Assembly (NCBI GenBank): GCA_015499995.1
Contig: JADNRV010000003.1
Span: 186,001-250,000 of the forward strand
Length of the DNA: 64,000 nucleotides
DNA from: Flammula alnicola
Taxonomy: Eukaryota; Basidiomycota; Agaricomycetes; Agaricales; Strophariaceae
Direction: 5' to 3'
Shown here in pieces: positions 44,898 through 56,620 of the stretch. The position numbers and the translations under genes were made by a program. Numbering within the stretch: position 1 is the first letter of the stretch; each line of letters begins with the position of its first letter. The notes under the pieces were generated by a model. It was given only the letters and a program-made list of their open reading frames with translations, searched no databases and had not been told where the DNA came from.

Positions 44898-46988
44898 ATG
44901 CGTCGCATCCTACTACTCCTCCTCTCGGCCATAGTATTCGCAGGCGACTTGGTATTGGCTGTGCCGACTTCTAAAGCTCCTGCAGACTCGAATGCTTCCT
45001 CCTTTATCTTGCCTCTTAAGCGCAGAACTCTCCCTCGGAATTTCAGACGTGCCAACAACTCGGACAAGGGGCTCTTCGACCTGGATATGCTGTAAGACTC
45101 TTGACTCTATCAATTTCCATGCGTGGGCTGCATGTTAATTATTTGTTCGCAAAAGAACGCAGAGCTGAAGAACCTCCTCGTTAAGTACCAGCACGCTGCC
45201 CAAGTCCTACAAGGGCTCGGTCTCAGTCCGTCGCATGACCTCACAGCGTATCTCCAGGATGGTCGTCAATCACACCTAGACTCCGAGTTTAAAATCTCCG
45301 GCGTGGAAACTTCTCCTATGGGCAACGCTACTGCTCAGGAGTCTCCGCTCACTGTCCCGCCCATCCTGGTGACATCAGGGACCGCAAAAATGCCCATGCA
45401 AGACATGATATCAGGCAGGCTCGATATTCTGTACTACGGCTCCCTCAAAATCGGCACGCCGCCGCAGGAGTTGACCGTGGATGTCGACACTGGCTCGGCG
45501 GACCTTTGGGTGCCTTCTGGATGTCCGACGTGCTCGAACAAGCAGTTCGATAAAACGGAGAGCACAACCTACTCAGATAAGGGGTCCAAATTCGAGGTTT
45601 CTATGTTGGTGTTCTTTCCTTATCCTGTTGCGCGGCAATTTGGGAACGTGTTATAATTCTGTGTGTTCTCATGCTTTATTCCCCATGTAGGGCTCCGGCG
45701 GTGTATCGGCGGTAATGGCAACAGACGTGGTATCTATCCAGGGCCTGTCAATCCAAGAGCAGACATTCGGCGCCGTCACAAGCGAGTCGGATGACTTTGA
45801 TGGGTATCCGAACAGCGGCCTGCTTGGACTCGCGTTCAGCTCCGTCGCTGCATCCAAGCAGCCGACGTTCTTCGAGAATCTGATCAGAGAGAAGCAGCTG
45901 GCTGCACCCATATTCTCTGTGCATCTGACGCGGGGAGAAGAAACGGGTTCTGAGGTTTTTATTTTGCTTTGAAAATTTTTTGGTATATATATGTGTTTCT
46001 GCTCGCTCACCTCTCGAGTATGTTAGGTTTGTTTTGGGTGCTTCAATAAGGACAAAACGTTTGGAGGGGTTTCTTGGGTGCCCGTTATATCCAAGGTATT
46101 TCCAGAAACACATCCGAGCTTCTATCGGTTGAATGCTTATTTGTTGTATCGTAGACGTACTGGACTGTTGCTTTGGATAGCATATCCGTCAACTCTACGA
46201 CTGCTCCTTCAAGCAATGTTGTTGCCGTGAGGAAAAATTATCCATTCGCAGACTTATGTCCCAGTTCAAAATTGCCTTAGGCTATTGATACTGGTACGAC
46301 CTTGATATATGTACCGGAGCACGTGGCGACGCTGTTCTATGACATGGTCAGGTTCTTTCAGTTCTTCATCGTTGCTGAGGTGAATCTATCAACACATTTA
46401 ACACGCTTGGTAGATCCCTGGGTCAAGGCCTGCCACTGAATATGGACCAGGTAAATGCGAACAGCCTCCCTCGACTCTTCATAGCTTTCTAATGCAAGTC
46501 TGCTCAGAATTCTTCACCTACCCCTGTAACGATGAGTTCTCGGTCTCGATCTCGTTCGGCGGTATCAATTTTGCCTTGAACATGGCTGACTTCAACATGG
46601 GCAAGTCCTTCGTATCCATGTTTTATACAAACTATATTGACTTGAATACTAATGATAGGAAGGACAGCTGATGATTCTCCGTACGTATTTACCTATCTCA
46701 GAAGACCGGGAAGTCTGAATGTGCTTTAGAAACTGCGTCGGAGGAATACTGTCCCTTGGAGAAGGGTTTCCGTCCAACCTTGCAATCATAGGTCAGTCAT
46801 AAATTCCATTTATGAGGAAGAATATCTGACAGGATCGTGTCTAGGCGACGAGTTTCTGAAATCATGTATGATTACTCTAACAGTTTCGTTACACTTCAGT
46901 ACTGATTCGTTCATTAGGGTATTCGACTTTTGACTATTCAAATGGTGCTCGGATAGGGTTTTCTCCAAGCGTCAATAATAGAAGTTGA
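44898..46988 (+). CDS. Secreted pepsin-like aspartic protease
   Basis: A1-family peptidase. Signal peptide [20 protein letters not shown]; a basic propeptide follows ([16 protein letters not shown], then [20 protein letters not shown]). First catalytic motif: [16 protein letters not shown] near 45480. Flap: YGSGG region near 45690. [20 protein letters not shown] follows. Second catalytic motif [14 protein letters not shown] begins near 46285. The C-terminal half is spread over many tiny exons ([40 protein letters not shown], then [13 protein letters not shown]), ending NNRS. The first intron's donor and the flap exon each need one extra base to stay in frame. Both catalytic Asp are present, so the enzyme is probably active. 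Confidence 0.8.
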
Positions 46989-47055
46989 ACCTCTATGGTG
47001 GCGGGATTAGAGTGTTGTATTCTGAACCCAAGAAAATCGTTCTCCATAGGGGAAA

Positions 47056-48083
47056 TTAACTTGTCTTGAGGGTTTTGGGCGCTTTGCCAAGTACTTTACG
47101 TCTCTGGGAAATCATGTACGTATACATGACATATAGTCCTAGCGAAAAAGGTCAGATTAAGAAACGAGAATGTAAAGGACAAAATACCTGGCCACCAAAT
47201 GAGGAACAAGACTGCGCGAGCATAATCGGCGGGCTTCCACATGCCCCGAAGCCAGGAATGCCAACCTGGAACAGGTGACGACGACGGGAGAGTAGCATAT
47301 GTGAGGAAGGCTTCCGAACCCGCGCCGAGGGGATAGAGGACGTAGAATGTGGTGTAGCGTAACCATAGAAGGACATAAGGATTCATTCCAACGAGATTGA
47401 ATGCGTAGAACGCATATCGGATGACTTCGGTTGAAGACCATGCCAGTACCATGCTGGTGTATAAGGGATTCGACCGGACCTAGGTAAGGAGTGGATGAGA
47501 ACGGAAGAAGAGCGTCGAAGGAAAACATACTGCAGGGAACTGTTCTGCAATACCCCACACTAAGAACAACCTGCTGGAGACCTGCATCACAGTAGTTTGG
47601 AGAGGGCTCCTTACCCATCCCAACAACGCGTGCACGACTTCAAGAATGGCAAATGTCTGGACAAAGGCAGTCGTGGCGCCAACACGCGAGAAAACGCTTC
47701 CAGTTCGGTGGTAGATAGGTTGCAGGTATGGTGGAAGACGCGACTCGACAGTGTTTGGAGAGAGGATCCTGAGGGCCTTGGGTAAAGAGAACACCGTCAT
47801 GAAACGAGTAAATACCGACGTAGCCGTTTTCGCTTGGGCGGCTTCAACAACATCGGAATTACCGTCGAGATTGAACAGATGAGCAGGTGAGGCCCAGCAC
47901 GTATGCCCATCCAGGGCAGAGATTACGTTGTAAGCGATGAGATATGCCTTCAGGGCAACCGGGACGGCTGTGGTATGATTAGCTTATTCGGCAATATCGA
48001 CGCCAATGGGAGGGATAGCTACAGTGTTTCCGTTTTGAAGCAGGTTGAGGAGTTTTAGTTCGTGTGGCTTCGTGATTAGACAT
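47056..48083 (-). CDS. PHS1: Very-long-chain 3-hydroxyacyl-CoA dehydratase (PTPLA/Phs1)
   Basis: ER enzyme of the third step of very-long-chain fatty-acid elongation. Start at 48083 (MSNHEATRTKTPQPASKRKH), then after an intron VPVALKAYLIAYNVISAL. The family core is clear: GATTAFVQTFAILEVVHALL, GWVRSPLQTTVMQVSSRLFL, VWGIAEQFPAV, NPLYTSMVLAWSSTEVIRYA, LRYTTFYVLYPLGAGSEAFL. The conserved Tyr and Glu of the active site lie in the last two segments. The last exon gives LYVMYTYMISQRRKVLGKAP and a Lys-containing tail (TLKTS), as in ER-retained proteins. Two frame jumps near 47925 and 47890. Convergent with the protease gene, 67 bp apart. Confidence 0.85.
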
Positions 48084-48322
48084 GGCGAAAATATCGAGCA
48101 GGTCGTAAATTCCTAACTTGAAGTTAAAGGTAACCGGGGTTGCCCTCAAATTCTGAGAGTTATCACGTGCCAAGTACTCAATACGCGTCGCAAAGTTCAG
48201 TTGAGAGATTCTGAAGAACGAGGAGACAAAACTGAAGTTATATATCGACACTCGCATACTAGAAAAACAAGGAATAGAATAATGTATGTACATTCTGAGG
48301 GTATATTTATGCTATAATATCA

Positions 48323-50777
48323 TCAAATAAATCCGTCTATTGTCATATCCGTGTCGTTTACTTCAATCACTGGTTTGATTGGTAGAAACGAGGCCTTGCC
48401 GTTGCCAGCATGCGTGCTCTGTGCGCCAGAGTTCAGACTGTGAGCGAGGTTGACCAACGGAGCTCGGCCAATCCGTGTGATGTTCGTCCGGGGCTTGCTG
48501 TCCAACGGAACTCTCACAGACGTGTACATGTCAAGTTCATGTTGCAACTCGTCATTTTGAGCAGCCACATTTTCTTGTTCCCTAGTCAGAAGAACAATTT
48601 TCTAGAATATCATGTCAGCTAAAATTTCAGTTGGATATTACGCAGTCAAACTCACATGCTTCGCTTCTGCCAACTCTCTGCGTATGCGGTCGACATACAT
48701 TATTCTTTGAGCAGGGTTATTGTGACCCAAGATCTCGGCGTTGAACTTGCTTATGCGTTCTGCTTCCCCTTCAGCAAGCTCGTTGCGGCTATAAGCGCCC
48801 CGACTTCCTCAGAGAGGCTGTAATACGCTTCCTGGAAATTCTCGCATTGGCTAACTCTGTGGTCAATCTGCGTTTAGGACAAGTCAGCCAACGGTGCGGG
48901 GAAATTTCAGGAATAAAACCACACTGTTCAATTTCCGCCCGAAGGGCATCTTCTGCCACCCGGGTCTTCTGTACCGTCGAGGTCAACCGTTGTATAGTTT
49001 CCTTGTCCTTCTTCACGGCATTTGCATGTCGCCCAACAGAATCGTCGAGTTCTTGTTGCATATCGGCGAGCTGCGCTTCGAGTATGGCAGTGGATGCTCG
49101 CAAGTTATCTGCCTCCGTTGTGGCCGATGCGAGTTTCTCTTCGCTAGCCGCCCTTTCCTTCTGTATTGACTCCAACCTAGTTGCAATGGCTTCATGCGAT
49201 GCTAAGGCGCTGGATAGATCTGATGCTCGGTGCTCGGCAAGGGTTTGAGCATCGGCGCACTCTTTTGCGAAAACGGAAGAGGCCAGACAGAGTTCATGGC
49301 TCTTCAAATGGTAGAAAGTCGAAATCAGCTCGTTTGTATTGGCGTCAACTTTTGCAAGCTCCATATGCTGGTTGCGGAGGCCGTCACTGATGTCTTGGAG
49401 GATCATCTGGGAGCCGTCGGCATGAGGGTAGGTTTCAAGGGACGATGAAGGTTCCAAATTGGCAAAGAACGAAATTTCTTCCAAGGCACCTTGCAGCATG
49501 AGGTTAAGATGCTTATTATCCTCTTTGACTTGGCGGAAAAGATGGGTCAGCTCGACCACTTGGCCTTCCGAGTTGGCGAGTTTGCGTTCCAGACGGAGCT
49601 GGCGAAGTTGTAGTGCAGCATTGTCCAGTTGTAGACGGCGATGAACTGTTGATAACACGGATTGTGATGCAAGTGCTCCATATTGTTGAACGACCGAAGT
49701 CAAGAGACAACGGTGTTGCTCAAGTTGTTCGACCAGTTCATCTTCTCGGTGTTCCACATCGTATTCGATTTGCCGCAATTTCTCCTTGGCTGCCTGAGAT
49801 TCTGCCTGAGCTTTCTGGACACGAGCTGCCATCTCTTTCGTAGTTGTTTGCAGAGTTTGTACTTCCTCTTCCAAAGCCCGCTTTGAATCTTTGACTTTGC
49901 CTTCAAAGGATTCCCGTTTCTTTTGTTCAGTTTGCAGCTGCTTTTCTAGCTCGGCTATACGGCGATCGCGTTCTTTTATTTCGTCTTTCCGTTTGGCTTC
50001 CAATGTGGAGAGGGACTTTTTGAGCTCGACGATTTCCGGTTGCTTGGAAGACATCTTGTCACGCTCGAGTTCCAGCAGCCGTAGTTTATGCCGCAAGTCC
50101 TTTATTTCGCTCTGGTCCGAGGTGTTGACCTTCTTAAGCTCCTGGAAACGGGCATCCAGGAGGGCATTCTGCTTCTTCTGCTTCTCGAACCGTTCTGCTT
50201 GTTCTGTCGCGAACTTTTGAGATGCGGAGATATCTTGTTTGAGTCTCTCGACTTCTGCCTGACGCTAGAGTTCCGGAGTTTATGCGCTGCATGTATAGAC
50301 GAAGATAATAGTATCTTACTGCTTTCTTGCCTTCCAGATGAACCTTTTCGAGGTCATCGACCTTCTTCTGCAAGAGATTATAGCGCTCGGTAGCAGATTG
50401 GTTCTGCGGAGGCCTCTGTGGGTTCGCCGTGCTCGATGAAGGTTTGGAAGTGGGCGCTACAGAGGATACAGTGAGCATATAATGAATACTATTGAGCAAC
50501 ATATAGACGTACCCGGCAGAATGGGCTGCTTGTCTTTCGAGAAGCGGTCTGTCTTTTCCAAGAAAGCGCCTCGCTTATAGCTGTCGAGAATCGAATCTGG
50601 CGGTGAGATGTTAGTAGATTCGGGGTGACATAAATGAGAAACCTAAAGGACCTTGGGGAATATTGTATGCGTTGGGAGCCGGGACGTCCGATACTGAAGC
50701 ACTATGAGTAAACAAGACATATAGATAGATAATAACTAACCTTTGAGAGGTTCAAATCTTGGGCCTTTTGGGAACAT
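48323..50777 (-). CDS. Coiled-coil protein with HMMR N-terminal domain
   Basis: The N-terminus at 50777 reads MFPKGPRFEPLK, then VPAPNAYNIPQGPLDSILDS and YKRGAFLEKTDRF, matching the N-terminal motif of hyaluronan-mediated motility receptor (HMMR/RHAMM), a spindle-associated protein. Most of the rest (50.3-48.8 kb) is unbroken heptad coiled coil rich in Glu, Lys, Gln and Leu (for example LEAKRKDEIKERDRRIAELE). The tail contains RISKFNAEILGHNNPAQRIM and ends NDTDMTIDGFI. A role at the spindle or cytoskeleton is inferred from family. A single-base shift near 48770 separates the coiled coil from the tail. Divergent from the PSR1-like gene by 216 bp. Confidence 0.65.
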
Positions 50778-50993
50778 AGTGTGGTGGACGGTGGCAAGTT
50801 GGTTTGAAAAGCAAACTTTGTTGGTGAGAAAGGACGCGACGCGAGTGGTCACATGATGCAGAGAAGTGAGTGTAAGTGCTGTATAAAATAATAAATATTG
50901 TTGTGCGATAGCCGTGGTATTCGTTAGCCCTTCACAACCCGATTTTCTCAAAAAGCGTCCAGAGTCTTGCCAACCAAGGCCTCGTCCTCACCC

Positions 50994-52702
50994 ATGTCAC
51001 CTGTCGAGAAAAGTCCTCCACAGGAACTCCCAGAACCCCTCACCAACACTACAGAATCAACCAACATCGACAGCAACGGTGGACCCCCATCCCTGCCGCC
51101 GAACGGTCAACAATTTCCTAACGTCTCTTCCAAAGGCGGGCTCAATTCTGGTCTGCCGTCTTCCCATACTAACGGTGAAGCCTCTTTGAACGGTCGGTCC
51201 TCATCTTCACCTCCACTTGCTGAACCACGTGGATCACTCAAGGGTGCTCAAACACTTGCAGACTCTGACCAAACTCAAGACGCGTCTACTCAGCAGAGCA
51301 CTTCATCTCCATTCCCTTCTCCAGGTCTAAACGGGATGTCTGCTTCACAAAAGACCCAAGTTAATGGGTCGCAGCCTCAAAAAGCACCCAACGTCGCACA
51401 TCACTCTTTCTTGTCAAAAATCATACGCTTTCTTGTGCCTTGTATTTCGCCGTCATCTTCTCACCCCGTGGAAACTCAAGAGCTTATTCCGAAGGTTCCC
51501 GAACAAGAGAAACCAGATACAAAGGCTCCTGAAGAAGAGAAACCTTTGTCGTCTACAGTCACACCAGCACCACAAGACCCACCACGAGCCGAACCTTCAA
51601 GGCCCACGATAATAACATCAAACTCTCGTCCTGTCACTCCTCTGTCCGACGATGCAGAGCTTATTCTCCCCCCTACTCCCACAACGCAGTTACTGCCTCC
51701 CGAAGAAACTGAAGGTATGACATCGGGAGCGGTTCAGCCACCTGGCTCCAAGGGTGATACGCCGGTACACGAAAAGTCACATTTGACGCCTCCGCACACT
51801 GCTACTGATGGCGAGGAGTCAGAAGGAACAAGTTACACAGAAGAAGAAGTCGATGAACAAGAAGACGAAGAGGATAGGTTAATCTTCAATGGTGGTGCAG
51901 GTATTCCTATAGGTCCGGTGAGTTGGTCCTCGACTATGCCCATACATCTAAATGTTCACTATCATTCACATCACGAAGGATGGAATACCCAAACCCCTCC
52001 TCCCTCCTATATCACCACAGCACGCAGGACGCAAATGCTTAGTTCTTGACCTCGACGAGACATTAGTCCACAGCAGCTTCAAGGTTTCTTCAATTTATCA
52101 TTCATTGAATTTCATCTAAAAGCGTCTTTATGAAGTCTATATCACAAGCGGATTACGTTGTGCCCGTGGAAATCGAATATCATTGGCACAATGTCTATGT
52201 GATCAAGCGTCCCGGTGTCGACAATTTCCTCAAGAAAATGGGAGAGATATATGAAATCGTGGTCTTTACTGCCAGTTTGAGCAAGGTTGCATATATTTCT
52301 TTTTCTTTACATTTTATGTGTCTGCTCACACCCTTTCCGTAACAGTATGCCGACCCAGTCCTTGACAAACTAGACATCCATCAAGTGGTTTCACATCGGC
52401 TCTTCCGAGAGAGTTGTTATAACCACAGAGGAAATTATGTCAAGGTTGGTTAGAATTCTCCCTTTCCTTATCCAAGCCATCTAAACTAGCCACAGGATTT
52501 GTCTCAACTGGGCCGGCCCATCGCAGACACAATCATCCTCGATAACTCTCCTGCTTCATACATTTTCCATCCCAATAACGCCGTGCCTGTCTCCTCATGG
52601 TTCAACGACCCTCACGATACCGAGCTGACCGACTTGGTTCCCTTCCTAGCTGATTTGAGTACAGTTGAAGATATACGTGGCGTGTTAGACGGCGCCCGAT
52701 GA
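50994..52702 (+). CDS. NIF/FCP1-type phosphatase, PSR1-like
   Basis: DxDx(T/V) phosphatase of the plasma-membrane Psr1/Psr2 type (salt and general stress response in yeast). The long first exon (50994-51918) is disordered, Pro/Ser/Thr-rich, with a hydrophobic [10 protein letters not shown] that could hold a lipid-modified Cys, and an acidic end ([13 protein letters not shown]). Splicing over 51919-52018 gives [20 protein letters not shown], the catalytic motif. Then [39 protein letters not shown], and the C-terminal signature [40 protein letters not shown]. The start at 50994 is the first Met in the frame. Frame intact; length and ending fit PSR1 rather than the shorter Nem1 domain. Confidence 0.82.
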
Positions 52703-53581
52703 ACCACGCACACCCGCCGTTTTCTCCTTCATTTGGTACGTGATTTGTTTGTATGTATAGATTGACAGGTGCTGACACATTCCTGACAGTTCAAGCTCGC
52801 GTCTGATTTTCCAGATCCTGCCCGCTGGACTTGTCCTTTCATTGGTATATATACTCCAATCCCCTATTATACCCTGCAAGCCACACACCCATTCTCCAAA
52901 TACACGCCCTATCCCGCACTCGGTCAACATCATCCATCCTTTCGGAATATCGCTTTGACAACTGCTGAACAACCGTCGCCCATCGCTCTTTTTCGTCCAT
53001 GTCTGTCCTATATCCACACTTAATGCCGACCCATTCTTTCCCGACTTCACTTCCGCTTTGCACAAGGAGTCAGATGCCTTTTCGACGCCTTGCCTTTCTG
53101 CTATTGTCGTCCACGGTACCGCGCCAATACACTTCCACCCTCATACATTGAAAACGAAGGCTGGGCAATGCACCGATTATCCGTCTTATTTTCGTATTAT
53201 TGTCGATACCCTTTGTTATACTCACGACCTGGCATGAAACAATTATGACCCTATACACATAATACATTCATTTGGATCCTTGGATTCCCAATATATCAGT
53301 AAGGCGCCAATTTTCAACTGCGCATGTCGCAAGTCAAATTGGATTCTATGAATAAACACGTTTTCTTTATGTCCTTTTCGGACAAATTGCATGGACGCCA
53401 GGCGAAATTTCTTCCCAGCTTGTCCGTTTGTTGAAATAGATAGTAGCGTGATTCATTAAAGGATCAATTTTACTTTGATGTACAAACACAAACTGCTTTC
53501 AAAAATAGGCACATTATCTCCCGTCTATATTGCAGAACATCGAGATCTCCTGGAACGCATGTTCACAGCAGCTGCGCACTT
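52703..53581. other. Convergent 3' region, no gene seen
   Basis: About 880 bp between the stop codons of two convergent genes. C/T-rich, with only short open frames lacking family motifs. Larger than other convergent spacers here; a non-coding RNA cannot be excluded from sequence alone. Confidence 0.45.
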
Positions 53582-56500
53582 TCAGCCCCTTCGTGCACCA
53601 TTCTCCTGCGCTCCTTCCTTGGCAGCCACAGGCTCCTCGTCTTCCCATGGGCTGAAATTGACTTTCCTAGTGCGAGGCAAGGACTGCAACCATGCCGGTA
53701 GGAGACTGCCCAGGTCGCGGCCGGAATGCTGAGGAACATGAGGATGAGCATGCGCATGCTTGCTGGTCGGCGATGCAGGTATGCTCCCAACATCGCTTAA
53801 GCTTGGGAGCCGCTCGAAGCTGGTATTGGAAGATCCGCCCAGAGCCCTCTGAAGCACCTCTCGCTCTGCAGGCGATGGCGCAAATGCACGCAGAAGGGAC
53901 TGGTTGTGCGACGAAGTAGACGGAGAGACGGTGGAGCCGAGGCCGTTTGGATTGAGAGCGTCATACGTGTTGGAAGCAGGCAGGTGGCTGTGGCTGTTAA
54001 ACACGCTGGTAGTTGGCTTGCGGAAAAGGTTGAACTCCTTGGCGTCAGGATTCAAGCCTTTTGTCGACTTCTCCCTGCCAATTCCAGCAAACCAACGATG
54101 GGGTCTGCCCTTGTCCATATTAGCAAGGAAATGATGATCCGCTCCTTGATGTTCCAACAGGGATGTCATGTCCGGATCGATAGGAGTCCAAGCTGAGCCT
54201 TGCAAATCCATGGATGAATCAAACCCTTGACGATCCTGGCCGTATTCGTGCGACGGAAGGAAGCGTGCCTCAAACGAATTGCCATCCGGGTTATTTATCG
54301 AAGATCCATGCAAAGAAGTCGGAGATGATGTAACAGGATACCGAGAATCAAGCGCATCGTTCTGGAAGTGGCTTGGATAAGACGAAGTCGTGTGGCGCCA
54401 ATCTCTGTCGACGAATGGATCGCTGTCAGACTGGAATGACCTGGATATGTTGCTTCCGGTATCAATGGGCGTCAAAAGTCCATTGGATACTATATCCTTC
54501 GCGCGGTGACTGTGTACCATTTCAGGACTGTCCATGATCGTGTGATTGCCATTGGACTGCCCAGTCGAAGCCGTGCTGTGTGTAACATCCATGAATGGCA
54601 CGAAAGTATTTCCCTGAAAAGTATGCCTGTCGATCTTGGCATTTCCGGTAATAAGGTTACTCGGGATGGAGGTCATAATTGACGGATGCTCTTGAGCGAA
54701 TTGAAGGTCGTCATGAATGGCGGATGACTGAGTGTGGTTCCAAGGATCAGAAGCCATATCCCATCCATCCCATTTTGTACTGTAAGCAATGTTGGAGAAT
54801 GTCCTGCGTGGTGGTGCGAACCCGAAAACCAGGCCTCCGGATGATGCAAAAGATGAGGAGAATAGTTCTGGAGAGGAATTCGGCTTTGCTTCAATTTGTC
54901 GGATTCGTCTCGAAGCAGTCTTAACCTCTCTTTCTCTGATGCAAGCTTGTCTTCGAGATCCCTGGATCGCTGATTCAGAATCAGAAGGAAATCTTCGGCG
55001 TGCTTGATCTCCAGCCGTTTCTGCTCTAGGTTTTCGGTAATTTCGCGCTCGACCTCCGATGTCTGAGATTGGTGGTTGAGAATAAAATCCCGATCCTCTG
55101 AAAGGCCTTGTTGCAAATCTACAATCTCCTTATCAAGGCAATCCATTCGCTGAGTAGCGCCGTCACGAAAGAGCTTGACCGCTTTGAGTTTCTTTTCGGC
55201 TTCCTTTTTCAAGGTCTCGGCGCCTCGTTTGGAATCTTCAAGGGTCTTTGTACGCGCCTTGAGTTCCAGTTTAGAAGCATCTTCCTGCCGTTTATGCTCG
55301 CGGTGAGTGTCAACTTCGAGCTGAAGCACGGCACGAGATTGGGATGCCGCAGATTCACATTCCGACAACTGAGTTCGAAGGTCGAGAACGGAGGCCTTGG
55401 TAGTCGTTATTTGACGGAGAACTTCGGCGATGAGCGGAGAATGCTCGAACAACGTTGAAGAGGCCTCGATAGCACGGAAGATCCCCGACGTGCGGTTTCG
55501 TTAGGTAAACAGGGTTGAACATGAGGTTGTTGAGTCTGTGATGAGCGATCGCATATGCGGTCTCCGTTTGTCGTAGCTTTCCGGGTCGTGTGCATAGGAA
55601 GCGAGGCTGATTTTGGCAGAGGCGGAGGAGTTGAACTCCTTGGCTGGATTGCACTGTGTCTCGATGTGGGTCTTTCGCGATTCCGAAGTTTAGGAGGAGA
55701 GCCTCGGGAAAGATGAGCAGGGAGGTTTTTCGCCGAAAAAGTGGGACCTAACGGGCTGAAGTTTTAATATGAAATGTACGGAAACTGTTCAAGGGGAATA
55801 GGCATACCGTTATAGTCTTGCAACATGTCCAGCCTCTTCATGCTAAGAATCCCGGAGCTCCAGCTTTCTTCATCCTTTGACCTTGCAATGACATCCTGGT
55901 ACCATGCCTCCAGTACACCGCCTCTCCACCATTTCCCAAAAGCACCAATGTACCAAGAATCCGAAATCATCCAACCCTCCCGATTGTCGTCGTCGGATGA
56001 CTTGGAGAGAGGAACCATAGCCGCGATAGTAAAGATTGCAAAACTATGAAAAACATGTTTTGGAGTTCGCAGTGCGATCGATGCGCGGTTAGCAAAATGA
56101 AAAGGAGGGGTGTTGTCCACGGCAAAATTGTGCGCAGAGGACGAAGTTGAGTTTCTTGAAGCATAACGAGAGCGAAAATTGTTTGTCGAACGAGAATCGT
56201 CAGTACTGTCGTCCAACCGACTAAGATGGTGGCGAAAGGACTGTTCCGTGAGATAGGCGCGAAAAGAATTCTCGGAGGGATTGGTGAGATAAGCTTGTTA
56301 TAATGAAAGATAAATAATAGGACATGAGATTGCATGAAAGAAGAAAACGAACCCAGGACGACGAATACGATTAAGAAAACGATAAGACAGAACATGGACC
56401 TGAGGTCGCCCTTGCCCAGAACGACGGCGACGACGTCTGGTACCGGATTTCGAAGAGACATAAGACCCAGACCACCGAGAGATAAACTCATGGTGAGAAC

Positions 56501-56620
56501 GAGCAAGTGCCTCCAGACGGAGGGGCGAACGGGAGAATGAACGGGGGACGAAATTGGGGTCAGTGTTGCAGGAACTGCACAGAACGCGCGCACGGAAAAG
56601 AAAACATTCATCCATATCAT
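53582..56620 (-). CDS. Membrane-anchored coiled-coil protein, unknown function
   Basis: Several hydrophobic segments come first (PSVWRHLLVLTMSLSLGGLG; RSMFCLIVFLIVFVVLG; ILVRQTIFALVMLQE; TILPWTTPLLFILLT). Splicing and one apparent frame correction near 55470 join these to a basic Ser/Pro-rich linker (55.73-55.45 kb), a coiled coil (SPLIAEVLRQITTTKASVLD to about RLRLLRDESDKLKQ) and a long Ser/Asn/His-rich tail ending LLPAWLQSLPRTRKVNFSPW. That the membrane and coiled-coil halves are one gene is my inference. The first Met (56620) overlaps by one base the stop codon of the upstream telomere-type gene; the Met at 56611 is another candidate start. No family recognised. Confidence 0.5.
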